A DNA stretch of 26,423 bases from Parasitella parasitica (taxonomy: Eukaryota; Mucoromycota; Mucoromycetes; Mucorales; Mucoraceae): positions 1 to 26,423 of the forward strand of contig MU619280.1 in assembly GCA_025201805.1 (NCBI GenBank), written 5' to 3'. A model generated the notes under the pieces. That model made no database searches. It worked only from the letters and a program-made list of their open reading frames with translations, and was not told the DNA's origin. The position numbers and the translations under genes were made by a program. Positions 8,201 to 21,100 of this stretch are shown here, piece after piece. Every line of letters begins with the position of its first letter. Position 1 is the stretch's first letter.

Positions 8201-8300
8201 TTTCGTTGCAGGTGAACAAGATCTGGAGGTTAAAAAGTACAAAAAGAGGCTGAGAGACATAAATGAGGCTGTAACAGATAGTGAAGAAGATGAAGAGTGA
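5208..8300 (+). CDS. USO1: General vesicular transport factor Uso1/p115
   Basis: Peripheral Golgi/COPII-vesicle tether that works with Rab1/Ypt1 and golgins. I rebuild 11 exons: 5208-5378, 5438-5557, 5621-5668, 5728-5923, 5974-6762, 6819-7168, 7222-7537, 7582-7647, 7701-7837, 7895-8150, 8212-8300. All phases agree and give 845 residues. The order matches p115: N-terminal ATLLEDRRAGVLSLKGL, VTILLDVLEEFDFYVRYN, NPMGISRLVDML, LTRSNTEVQKIV, LCLLCTWL and VQGLVAYLLGITYEYND make up the armadillo-like head (about 1-680). A heptad-rich coiled coil follows (about 690-820), then the acidic end DSEEDEE. Introns are 44-63 nt; nine are GT-AG and 6763-6818 is GC-AG. The tail is much shorter than in human p115 (962 aa) and far shorter than in yeast Uso1. 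The start ATG is the first in the exon and matches the p115 N-terminus in spacing. The exon model is inferred from homology and splice signals, not transcripts. Confidence 0.95.
6763..6818 (+). other. USO1: USO1 intron 5, non-canonical GC-AG
   Basis: The donor is G|GCAAGT and the acceptor TTATAG, with a branch-like CCTAAC 5' of the acceptor. Only this junction joins exon 5 in phase 1 to the frame DKAHSAGSLLLEV; nearby GT dinucleotides at GTGAAT and GTGCCA give the wrong phase. Confidence 0.75.
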
Positions 8301-8306
8301 AATAAA
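8301..8306 (+). terminator. USO1 poly(A) signal AATAAA
   Basis: AATAAA directly follows the TGA stop codon. Further AATAAA copies at 8528-8533 and 8582-8587 are alternatives that would give a longer 3' UTR. Confidence 0.55.
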
Positions 8307-9120
8307 GATTGATTTTGCATCAATATACAATAGTAAACTAACCAAACCCAAATTTGATTGAAAGCGCACGCTTTCCAAATCAAAACATCTACTGATATAT
8401 TAATGCAGCATTATTAAATTTATCACGGTACTTTCATATTGATGCAATTTGTTTGAAGAAAAATTGAGAATATCAAAACTGGTTTCTAGATCAATTTTGA
8501 CAGGCTCTGCATGCTGTACACTTTTCGAATAAATATGAACAGTTTATTTGTGATACTCTGCATATCTCACACCTCAGAGCAAATAAATGTTGGCAAGGTG
8601 CAAAAACACATAGTGTTTTGTTTTCTAGCTTTTTGTAAACATTTGATGCGAAATCGTTTGCTGTGATTTAGAGGGATACAGGTGGCTAATATTTTCAGAA
8701 ATGCAACAATTCAGCACTGCTGCTGGCAAGATTTTACTGCCGTAGATTGCATTTATACCTTTAAATTTGTATATTACACTCTATACATTTATGTGTATAT
8801 CGGTATGCATAACTAATTTTTACACCACTGTCAACATTTATGTCTACCTAAAAAAAATATTGCAGCGTCTAATGAGACAACCGCATCTTCTGTGGATTAC
8901 TTGATGTTCTGGAAAAAAAAAGGCATGTAATTTTAAATGTGCTCAATCGAACCGAAAAAAAAAAACAAGAAGGATTATTTGTTATAACATTTTGACTCAT
9001 GAGTGTTACAAATTCAATGTTTAGTGATTCATTAAAGCTTCTATTATGCATTACCCATTGAGAAAAACCGTCCAGTTGGACTGTCTTAGTTACCTTGATA
9101 AAAACTGAAAATATTTTAAG
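8307..9120. other. USO1-MDN1 spacer
   Basis: AT-rich DNA holding the USO1 3' UTR and the MDN1 promoter. It contains a short hairpin (AAAACAC-ATA-GTGTTTT near 8606), an imperfect inverted repeat near 8541-8588 (TTTATTTG...CTCTG / CAGAG-CAAATAAA), and TGACTCA at 8993. A 104-codon minus-strand frame (9183-8869) overlaps its right end but has no recognisable domain. Confidence 0.6.
8993..8999 (+). promoter_or_regulatory. TGACTCA, Gcn4/bZIP-type site upstream of MDN1
   Basis: TGACTCA lies about 120 bp before the first possible MDN1 start and sits within the palindrome ACTCATGAGT. It is the consensus for Gcn4/Cpc1 bZIP regulators of the amino-acid starvation response. A 7-bp match can be fortuitous. 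Confidence 0.3.
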
Positions 9121-12100
9121 ATGAAGAAGCTCATCAACTCTTGTTTGATTCAACATCATCTTTTGAATCAAGAAAAAAAGCATACCTTCATAATGATAGA
9201 CTCTGACATAATCATGACTAGTGTAACATCAGCTACAGAATCGCATGTCTTTAATCCGTTTGCCTTTGACATTTTCAAAGCAGTCAGTCAGCTGTCAACC
9301 CTCATAGGCAGTTCAACATTTGGCAGTGTCGACCTCGATTTCCTTCATGGAGCCAATACTTTAACACCCAAAAACCAATTGCTCGACACAGTCTCTAAGG
9401 CTATGATTAACCCTGAATGGACACCCAGCATTGTTCGTTTATTCAGACCCATCGTTATCGATCTCGTTGCTCGTTGGACTTTACCAGGTTTTACTGATTT
9501 CTTAGACTCTGCCCCTGCATCACCCAATGCAAGCAGAACTGTATATAAAATTGAATTAGTTGCAAAGGCCTTTAGTGTTGTGTTTCCTATTGTGCCTCAA
9601 GTGAAAAGGTAAATATCTTATATGGCGATACTACAACTGTTGTTCGCCTACTGACGCCTTCAATATTTTACAATGTAGCTTGGCTGTAACATACTTTACC
9701 CATTCAACCTCCTTATTTGAAAGATTGGACCATTTATGCAACTATAGAGAAATAGAGGTACGGAGCGAAATTCACATTGAATCATAGCCATTGACACTTT
9801 AGGCAGGTTACATCTTCGTTGACAGCTGAATTACAAGATTTACTACTGACAACTTACCGATTACTTGGAATTTCGACATCCACATTCATACCTCTCTGGA
9901 ATTGGGGATCTTTGGTTCAATTGCTTCAGTTTCAGAGCCCTTACATTCGCTACATCACTGTTTTGTGTCTTGGCAAAGTATATGGGCTAAGCGATGCGCA
10001 AATCAAAGGTTTATTGACATCTGTTGTTGGAGCTGGACACTCCTTGGATGAGTCTGACGAGCCTCTCTATACCACGATTGATGGGAATCGTGTTGATCTT
10101 AGATTTTTAAGGTAAGATACATATATCTGCATACGAGCATTTGCAGGGAGCGAGGCACTGATGACAGATAACGTAGTTTGTGGGAGCAGCAACAGTTGGC
10201 ATATGCTCAAATATCTCTTTTACACAATGATTACGATTTGAATAATGGACAGCACCCCGAATTATCAGAAGACGATCTCTGTTCACTTACATGCAACCTG
10301 TGTGGCGTATTGCTTAGTAAAACAGCTTCTGTGGATAAGGAATATTTTTACGACCCCAAGCTCGTGTTGACCAGCACCACATCAAAGAATCTGCATGTTG
10401 TCAGTCTTGCGTTATCAATTGGAGCACCCACATTGCTAGAAGGAGTCACTGGTGCAGGCAAAACAGCACTTGTTGAAGAACTTGCTAGTAGAACTGGGAG
10501 AGGGGCGCAATTGGTAAAAATTCATTTGGGAGATCAAACAGACCCTAAAGTGTTACTCGGTACATACGTATCTACCTCAACGCCTGGTTCATTCCGCTGG
10601 CAAGCCGGCGTATTGACAACCGCCGTTCTAGAAGGACGATGGGTTTTGATCGAGGATATCGATTTAGCTCCTGCTGAAGTTTTGTCTGTACTATTGCCCT
10701 TGTTGGAAACTAGACATTTATTTATTCCTTCTCGTGGTGAAAAGATTAAAGCCAAGGAGGGATTTCAGCTGTTTGGTACTAGGTCATTTGTGCCTACTCG
10801 ATCTGGAAAGAGCATGAGCTCCAGAGGAGGCGAATTAGTGACAGGCGCCAATCTGTGGACCCGAGTGCATGTTGAGCCATTATCCATCCAGGAACTTGAG
10901 ACCGTTGTGCGTCAAAAGTTTACGCATATCGGTGATTTTGCGACACATGTCATGACCCTTTTCCAATCTGTTGTAGGCATGTATCAAGACCCTAGTTTCT
11001 CGACTTTAGCTTCATCTACAATGGGACGATTTCTTTCTACAAGAGATCTAATGAAATGGTGCAATCGCGTCGACATCTTGATTGGAGAGAAATTGAATGA
11101 TAGCACAGAAGTCGGGATGGATTTGACTCTTCGCCAGGACTTATTCAGCGAAGCCAACGATTGTTTCTGTGGCATGATACCCGATTATAATGTGTGGGTA
11201 ACAGTACTAGAGACGCTTGGAAGACCCCTTCAAATCTCTGAAGAGCTAGTGCACAATTATGTTGACCAGTATAAGCCAGCTTTGGAAATTGATGAGTCTA
11301 CTATTCGCATTGGTCGTGTCAATCTTTCATCTCTCGCGGCTCGTGGCAAGCAGAAGCAAAAACAGGCCCTCATCAAAAGAGAAAAGAAGAGACCCTTTGC
11401 TACGACAGGCCATGCGTTGCGTTTAATGGAGAGAATTGCCATTTGTATACATTTGACTGAGCCTGTTTTGCTGGTTGGTGAAACGGGTACTGGTAAGACC
11501 ACTGTGATTCAGCACTTGGCTGATATGATCCATCAAAACTTGGTTGTTGTCAACTTGTCTCAACAGTCTGACAGCTCTGATCTTTTGGGTGGCTTTAAAC
11601 CTGTAGATGGAAAGGTGCTGGCCATTCCTATGAAAGACGAGTTTGAGAGATTGTTCGAAAAGACTTTCTCCGTAAAGAAGAACGGCAAGTTTTTGGACAT
11701 GGTGAGAAAGACGTTTATCCATCAGAAATGGCCCAATTTCGTTACACTTCTGAAGCAGGCTGTCAAAATGTCACAGCAGAAATTTGAAGGCGAGCAAAAC
11801 GCTGAAAGTAAAAGGGTATCTTCTCCCACTCTTCGCAACGCTTGGAAGACATTTTCCAAAAAAGTAGAGGAATTTGAGGTGCAACAGGTGCAATCGCAAA
11901 ACAAGTTTGTATTCAACTTTATGGAAGGCTCGCTTGTAAAGGCTGTTCGCCAGGGTGATTGGATTTTGCTCGACGAAATCAATCTAGCTACTACTGAAAC
12001 CCTAGAGTGTCTTTCTGGCTTACTTCAGGATGCTCATGGCTCACTTTTATTGACCGAAAAGGGTGATGTTGAACCCATAAAGCGTCATCCCAACTTCCGT

Positions 12101-15100
12101 CTCTTTGCCTGTATGAATCCCGCTACTGATGTCGGTAAGCGAGACTTGCCTCCTGGTCTGCGCAACAGATTCACAGAATTTTACGTCCATCCTCCTGATA
12201 ACCGTTATGATGATCTCTTGCAAATTGTTAAACAATATCTTGCTGGAATCGCTTTAGGTGACGAGAGATCGTACGATGATGTAGCTGAATTTTACATGAG
12301 CGCAAAGAAGCTGGCTGCCGAACATAAGCTTGTTGATGGTGCTAACCAACGCCCTCATTTCAGTATGCGTACGTTGGCTCGTGCTTTGACCTATGTTGTT
12401 CAAATTTTTCCAGTCTATGGCTTGAGACGTTCACTTTACGAAGGCTTCTGTATGACATTCCTGACGCAGCTTGACAAGGAAAGTGAAGTGTTGATGAAAG
12501 ATCTCATTTTCAACACTATTCTTCGTGGTGTTCAAAACCCTCAAAACCTCATCACCCAAATTCCTCGCCAACCTAACGAAGATTTCATTCAATTTGGTTA
12601 TTTCTGGTTACAGCAAGGCCAATTCCCTCCTGAAGACGACGCGCGCTACATCTTGACAAACTCTGTAGAAACTAAACTGTATAACCTTGCGCGTGTCATT
12701 ATGTCTAGAAAGTTCCCTGTGCTGATTCAGGGCCCTACGTCTGCGGGTAAAACATCCATGGTAGAATACATGGCAAAGAAGACGGGTCACAGATTTGTCC
12801 GTATCAACAACCATGAGCACACTGATCTTCAGGAGTATCTTGGGACCTATGTCTCAAATAACGAAGGAAAACTCGTCTTTCAAGAAGGTGTATTGGTTGA
12901 AGCCCTCCGTAACGGCTATTGGATTGTTCTTGATGAGCTTAATCTGGCTCCTTCTGATGTCTTGGAGGCCTTGAATCGTTTACTTGACGATAACAGAGAA
13001 TTACTGATACCCGAAACTCAAGAAATTGTGAAGCCCCATCCTCATTTCATGCTGTTTGCTACCCAAAATCCTGCTGGCCTCTACGGTGGTCGCAAGGCAT
13101 TGTCCAGAGCTTTCCGTAACCGTTTTCTTGAGCTTCACTTTGATGATATCCCTGAAGATGAACTAGAGACTATCTTATCAAGACGCTGTGCCATTGCTCC
13201 TTCGTACTGTAAAAAGCTTGTCAAAGTGTATAAAGAGTTGATGGAGCGCAGACAGAGTACTCGTATTTTTGAGCAAAAGCACGGTTTTATCACTCTTCGT
13301 GATCTTTTCCGCTGGGCTGGTCGTGATCCCCAAGGATATCAAGAATTAGCCGAAAATGGTTACATGCTCTTGGCTGAAAGATGCCGTAAGGACGAAGAAA
13401 AAAAGGTCGTGAAGCAAGTTCTCGAACAAGTGATGAAAGTCCAGCTCTCTGAAGATGCAATGTACGACTGCAATAATCTTGAAGAGTTTACCATTTATGA
13501 TCGAATGCTCAAAGAGCACGCGGCAAAGACTGGTGAGGATACCAAACTTGTGTGGACAAAGGCAATGCGTCGTTTGTTTAGTCTTGTAGCTCGTTGTCTT
13601 CGACACAACGAACCAGTGCTGCTTGTGGGCGAAACTGGCTGCGGCAAAACTACCGTCTGTCAGATGCTTGCTGAGACCTATCAGCGTGAACTTCATATTG
13701 TGAATTGTCATCAAAATACAGAAACTGGCGATTTACTGGGTGGCCAGCGTCCCGTTCGTAACAGAGAGGCCAGCGAAGATACTGATAAGCAACGGCAACT
13801 CTTTGAATGGCATGATGGCCCTCTTGTACAGGCCATGAAGGAAGGCCACTTGTTCCTGCTTGATGAAATATCTCTTGCTGATGACTCTGTTCTCGAAAGA
13901 TTGAATTCAGTCCTGGAGCCTAGCCGCCTTTTAGTGCTTGCTGAAAAAGGTGGCAAGCAAGTAGAAGAGCTCTATGGCGCTGCCAACTTTCAATTCTTGG
14001 CTACCATGAATCCCGGTGGTGATTATGGTAAAAAGGAGCTCTCCCCTGCTTTGAGAAACCGTTTCACTGAAATTTGGGTGCCTTCTGTTACTGACAGGGA
14101 TGATCTTACCAAGATTATTGATGAGCAAATGACACATCCTGCTTTGACTGGCTATAGTACCAAGATACTTGATTTCATTTCATGGTATACTCAGGCAATC
14201 GGCCAAAGCCGCACTGTAGTTTCCCTTCGTGATATACTCTCTTGGGTTAAATTCATTAATGTTGCTGTAGATTCTGGTCTCGATGCTGAGCTCAGTTTTG
14301 CTCACGGCGGTTGTATTGTCTTACTTGATGGATTGGGATCACATGGTTCATCCGGCTCATTTCTGTCTGGCCCTTTGCTCAAAGAGTTCAGATTGAAGTG
14401 TCTTCGCCATCTTTCTGGCAAGCCTAATGCAACCGAGCTTGAAATATTGGGTGAAACAAAGGACAAGGTACAGATTGCTGGCGATAAGTTTGCGATCGGT
14501 CCCTTCCATATTCCTCATGGTCCGATGGCCAAGACTAATATCAGATTCACATTGTTGGCTCCCACTACCGCTGACAATGCAATGCGTGTTATTCGCTCAA
14601 TGCAGCTCAAAAAGCCCATCTTGCTTGAAGGTAGTCCTGGTGTGGGTAAAACTAGCTTGGTGTCAGCACTAGCTGCTGCTTCTGGCCACAACTTGGTTCG
14701 TATCAATCTGTCTGAACAAACTGATTTGATGGATCTTTTCGGTTCAGACTTACCTGTTGAAGGCGGCAACAGCGGTGAGTTTGCTTGGAGAGATGCTCCA
14801 TTCCTACAAGCCATGAAGGCCGGTGATTGGGTTTTGTTGGATGAATTGAACCTAGCGTCTCAATCTGTACTGGAAGGTCTCAATTCTTGTTTGGATCATC
14901 GTGGGGCAGTGTATATTCCTGAACTTGACAGAGAGTTCTTCTGTGCCAAGGAATTCCGAGTATTTGGTGCTCAAAATCCCCTTCAGCAAGGTGGTGGTCG
15001 TAAAGGCTTGCCTAAATCGTTTGTCAATCGTTTTACGCAGGTCTATGTCGAGCAATTAACGTCTGACGATCTCCTCTTCATTTGCTCTCATTTGTTTTCT

Positions 15101-18100
15101 GAATTCGACCCTAGCGTAATGGTAAAAATGATTGAATTCAATAACAAAATGTACCAGGAAACCATGATACGTTGCAACTTTGGCCGCAAGGGTAGTCCTT
15201 GGGAGTTTAATTTGCGTGATGTCTTTCGTTGGTTAGAGCTGATGCAAAAAGATCGTGTAACTGATCCTGCTGAATACCTGGACATCATCTACATGCAGCG
15301 TATGCGCACTCACGAAGATCGTGGTCAGATTGTTCAGTTGTACGAATCTGTGTTCAATGTCAAATACGATCGCCCTGTCAAGCCCCATTACGAAGTCACT
15401 ACTACATCGTTCAATGTTGGTCATTCTCGCTTACCCAGAAAGCAAAATGGTAGTTCCATCGATGTATTTGAGCACCAGGATCATGTCCTTCAATCCTTTT
15501 TGTCTCCTCTCGAGTCTCTTATTAAATGCGTTGAATCTTCTTGGATGGCTATCGTTACTGGGCCCACTGCATCTGGTAAAACATCACTTGTTCGTCTCTT
15601 GAGTAAAATGACGGGCAATCGCCTCGAAGAATTTGCCATGAACAATAGTGTGGATACTATGGAACTTCTTGGTGGTTTCGAGCAGGTCGATCTCAATCGT
15701 CATCGTCAAGTTGCTATGGATACGCTCCATGAAATGACTAGTCTTGCATCCAAGAATCTGCTGATGTATTTTTCTACATTGCCTTCTGACAACGAACAGT
15801 ATGGCACAGTCTTGCAGCTCATTCGTCAACTGAATGACTCCTGGTACGCTCTAGAGAGCAAGCAGCAGATGCAACTCTTGGCTGCCGATATAGGGTCTGG
15901 AGAATTGGATTACGCATTGGTATCCAACGTTGTCAGTTGCTTGCAGTCTGCGTCTACTGTTGACCAAGGCGCACAAGCGTCCATTGAGGCTGTGTCTGCC
16001 CTTATCCAAAACCTCCAAAAACTTGAGAAGGAAACTGTTGCTGGTAAATTTGAATGGATTGATGGCCTCTTGATCAATGCTCTCGAAAAGGGCTACTGGC
16101 TTCTTATTGATAATGCCAACATGTGTAATCCTTCTGTCCTCGATCGTTTGAACCCTCTTTTCGAAAACGATGGTGTCCTCATGGTGAATGAACGTGGTCT
16201 TGTCGATGGCGCTGTCAAAGTCATCAAACCTCACCCCAACTTTCGTATGTTTATGACAGTGGATCCTCAAAATGGCGAGCTTTCTCGTGCTATGCGAAAT
16301 CGTGGTATCGAGATCTCGCTTGTGGACTCAAACTGGAACAAGAACTCGGAAGATGTCACCAAGCTCGCGAATTCGCTTGGTGTTCGTGGCCCTAAACTAC
16401 CCATGCTTTTAAATGAGTTGCAAGGAGAGGCTACTGTTCAGCGTAGACAGTTTGGTAAGGGCGAGAATGTTCGTGATTACTTGCTGTTTGCTACTTATTT
16501 GGTTGAACGTTTGCAACGTGGTCAATCCCTCAAGGTTGCTATCAGCGATTCTTTCTTCCAGGTGTTTGTTGATGTCAAGGAGGCTCCTCAGGTGCTTGTT
16601 TCGTTACTTGAATCCAATGTAGACCAAGATATACTGCAAACGATGCTCTCTCCTACAAACTCGCCTTTCCTGATTGGAGGCCAGATGCTTCAAGAAGACT
16701 CTGTGCTTGCTACCATTGCTCTCCAAGGCGCTTATTTGATATACTTGTTGCAGACTTTGAATCCTGAGGATGCTGAATCCGCCAAAAAGATTGAGATCGC
16801 GAGTGATTATTTCTTGGAGCACTTGTCATCCCAAGATTATGGTGTTCGTCTTCGCTGGTTGGGTTACATGTCTCAGCAAGCTGTTTCGACTAAATCCGCC
16901 ATTTTGGAGCGTCTGGGCTATATCATGAAAGAGGTGTATTCTCATCCCTTGTTTACAGAGCTCTCAAAGATTCAGTTAGAAACGAAGGAGGGTGTCACAG
17001 CCAATGCTGCCGTTTTAGGGTATATGCGAGGCGCATATCATTTGCTCATTCGACTTTGCAAACAGGAATACGCTGATAGGAATATGCGCAGTGCCACTCA
17101 GCGTCTTAAAGTCAACAGCTTAACATCTCTGCAACAATCTTATTGCTTTCACGAAGGTCGTTTGAGCGAGAGTCAACTGCTGCATCCTGTTGTATCCAAA
17201 TTGTACCCCTTTTTCGAATCTGTAAAGTCTGCTTTTGCGACTTGGATCAATCAAGGCTACTATCATACCTGTTCATTGTCTACATTTGATGCTTTCAACA
17301 AAATTCTGGATGCCCGCGATTATGCTTGGAACCTTACTCAACTGCAAAGCCTTAGCCTGGACAACCTGTTAATTATTCTAAGGATTATCAAGGACCTCAT
17401 GTCTGCTGATGGTGTAAAATGCGCGCAAATAGACCCTGTATTTGCCCACATTGAAGGCATCATGTCCGGTTTTGACTTCAACACGAGCAGATCAATGAAG
17501 GCGCTGTGGAAGTATTTTGGGCCGTCCACTCTGTCAACTCACTCTTTGCATGAGTTGGAACACGAATTGCACAAGATCAATGCAACCATGAACTGCTACA
17601 AGTATGACTCGGAAGAAACTCTGGAACCTAAATCACTTGTTTTGCGTGCCAAGATTGAAGCAAAGGAAGCTTTAGTTGAAGGTATAGCCACCTTGCATGC
17701 TGTTGATGAGAATGACACACAGAATGCTGAAAAGGTAATTAAATCGCTTGGCAAATTGCCCGAGTACATCAATCGCGAGCTTGAATCATCCGTGTCCAAC
17801 GACCCTTCTATCAGAAGAAATACCTACTGGGATACTGCTTTGATCCCATTGTATGACTACACTAGTATTGTAACTGAGATGGAGTTGATTGCTAATCTGT
17901 ACAATATTGCTTGTGATGCTTCTGATCTGGCTACCATGGAAAATTTGGTCGAGCGAATGCTTGATTTCAGAAAGTTTGCTTTTGATAAAACATCTCGTCC
18001 TCCTCTTGATATAGTCCCTTATCAGCGTCTGATTTGGTTCTTGGATTCCGGAAACACTGCAAACATTTCCACTGCTCTCCCTGGTATGGTTCAGGATGCA

Positions 18101-21100
18101 GCTTACACCTACCATCAACGCTTGTGGCGTACTAGTATGTTCCAAAAGAACCTCTTCCAATTGACACCATCAGAACATCCAGTTGTAAGTATCTGATCTT
18201 TCTGTTGCACATAATAACGATGGTTAATATTTCTTTACAGGATCTTGGGATTACGGAAGGCTCTCTTAGTCTTTTCGAAAGCGTAGAAACACTTGTTTGC
18301 TTGAATATCTTGAGCTCTGTCGAAAAGATGCCTGCTGATGCGTATGAAAATGCCCTTGAGCAACTAAAAAAGCTGCAGTGTTTCCTGACATCTCACGTCA
18401 ATTTGAAGGACAAGAAGGCACTCGAAGTAATAATGTTGATTTCCATGGCTCGTCAGGTAGTGTTGAACAACCATAAATTCATGAATACCTTCTCATTTTT
18501 ATTTTTATGCCTGTAATTTTAGTTATTGAAAGCATCTGCCGATGTTATTCCCAAGGACCATTTTGAAAGCATTTCTCTCGAATTTAACAAGATTGCTTCC
18601 TTCAGCAATGCTCTTTTGAGGACAACCATTTACTCTTCCGAGAATTCAAGTCTTCAATTCGACGCTGCGATGGATGTCTTGGAGAGCGTCATAAAAATGA
18701 TGGAAAAAGTCGATTTCAATGCCTATTACTCAACTGCCGTGTCTGCAATCTTGGGCTCCGTCCGTCATTTCAGAAGCAGAGATGATGCTTGCTTCTATTC
18801 TGCTGCTGGTAAGGCCCGAGTTCTTTTGGGCTTGGCATTTGTATCTGCTTATATTCCAGACTATCCAGTCGATCCTACTTCTGAGCCTCGACTTCACGTC
18901 AATCTGTTGACTACCAAAAAGAAGGAATATCTGGACAATATTCAAGTGCGCACGAGCATTGAAAAGATGTATACCGGCAACACTACCAACCAAGAAATCA
19001 AATCGCAGCAATCCGGTTTGGACGCGGTCAACAGTGAGCTTGCTCATAGCGCAACCGTTTTTTCTCTTCGCCCTGTGCAATCACAGCTGGAAGAAATCTT
19101 TGTGGATCTGCGCTACCTTCAAAAGAGCATGCTTGACAAGAATGTGGAAAGCCTATTGAATGACCTTGAAGCTGATGGTGTCGATTCTGTCCTGCAACGC
19201 GAGGCTCTTCTGCAAGGAAATGCTCTCCAGTTTATCGATAGAGTGCACCATAGATTCCCCTTGTATAGAGACATCCTCCAGCCCCTTGTTGTTGCTGTAG
19301 ATGACATCAAATATGGCTTGCGCATATTGACAGCCAACGCACGCAAGGATTCTGCTGATCAGTTTCTGTCTGATATTATTAGGCTTTTGGTGCGCGATCC
19401 TGACGTTTCTCATCACGCTCATGACCTTGATTGGCATACGCTGGCCACGCCTGACAAGATTACTACCCTCAAGCGAGTTGTCTTTGAGAGAGCCCCTACT
19501 AGCAGGAAATGGGCATTCTATCTTCGTCTTTTGATTGTTATTCTTCAACGTCTCGTTATTGGTGTCAACACCCACGCATACTTGAAGACAGACGATCTTG
19601 TTTCTGTCAATGTCTTGTTTAATGAAATTATTCAAGTTTGGAAGTCTGCTGAAGAGTACAAGCGTAAGATGGCTGTCGAAAAGGAAGCATTGTTCAAGAC
19701 GCGCGCTAGAAAGTACGAGCCTCCTACTGACCAAGAACTCGAAGAGGAAGATCTCAACAAGCTCTTTGCCAACTTCCATGAGGACTTTGCTGATCTGGCT
19801 CTTGAGGACGATGGACAATCCAGAAAGAGTAATGTACCTGATAAAGTTGAGGAAGAGTCCGTTCTTGACGATGAGGATATTTACCGTATTGGCCATCTCC
19901 ACCGTGTTCTCTTTGAAACTTACAGCCGCGATGCATGTGTGCGCTCCGACAAATCTTGGGATCGTGAAGCTATTCAATCTTATGCTGTTGCTAGTCAGTT
20001 GGCTTCTATGGCTAATTCTGCATTTAGTGATGCTACGGACCGTATCTGCAATGCTGGTCATCTTCGTGTCACTTCATTGACCATCAATCGACTCGAGTCT
20101 GAAAATTCGTTTGGTATGACCAGCGATAACATTTATGATTTCTATCAGAGCGAAAATGTGGGTGAAGCTAAGCGAGTCGAACCTGTTGTTAATCGTTTCA
20201 AGGCTCGTGTTGTTCAGCTGATTGAACAATGGCCAGAACATGCTATTTTGGAGCAACTGGTTGTCATCTGTGATCGTATCTTGACATTCTCAATCTTGTC
20301 GCCTGTTGCCAAGTTTTTGACCGGCATAGAGCTATTATTGCAAAAATCCGAAGATTGGGAAGCTTATGCTGCTAAACATGTCTCATTGAAGGATCAGCGC
20401 GAGGAATTGATCAGCTTGATTATCAGTTGGAGACAATTGGAGCTTAATTGCTGGCCAAAGCTCCTGGCTGCTCAGGAGCAGTACCATCAGGATGCTGCTT
20501 TCAAATGGTGGTTCCATCTGTACGACACTGTCAACAATACCTCTTTTGACTCTAATGACGAGGAGGAAAACGATAAGAATACGCGTGAATTACTCGGTGC
20601 TCTTGATCAGTTTGTCCAGACATGTTCCATTATCGAGTTGGAGCCACGTCTTAAAATGATTGACACTTTCTATCATCAAACCAAAGTCCAGGCACAGCTT
20701 TCAACGTTCGAAGGAGAAAAACTGAACTATGAGAGAACTGCTACCATTTTGCGTAACGTCTACTTGTATTATCATCAATTCCAGGAGCATGCAAACACGA
20801 TGCTCTCTCAACTACGTAAGCCTGTCGAGAAGGACCTGAAAGATTTCGTCAAGATAGCCACCTGGAAGGATGTCAATATTTACGCTCTTCGTCAGAGTGC
20901 TGCAAAGACTCATAGACAACTCCACAAATGCATTCGCAAGTATCGCGAAGTATTGAACAACTCCATGTTGACAGTTATTGCCAATTATAACGAGGAACAT
21001 GCCATGTATCAATACGGCGACGACAAGCGGTATGCCAAAGATATCAATCAAGGCCTTATGGATCAACTCTCTCGGCCTAGTGCATGGACTGGCGAAACCA

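Noticed and set aside
19153-20061. 302-codon minus-strand frame inside MDN1
   Set aside because: It lies wholly within conserved midasin linker coding sequence and has no recognisable domain; it is a by-product of the sense codon choice.
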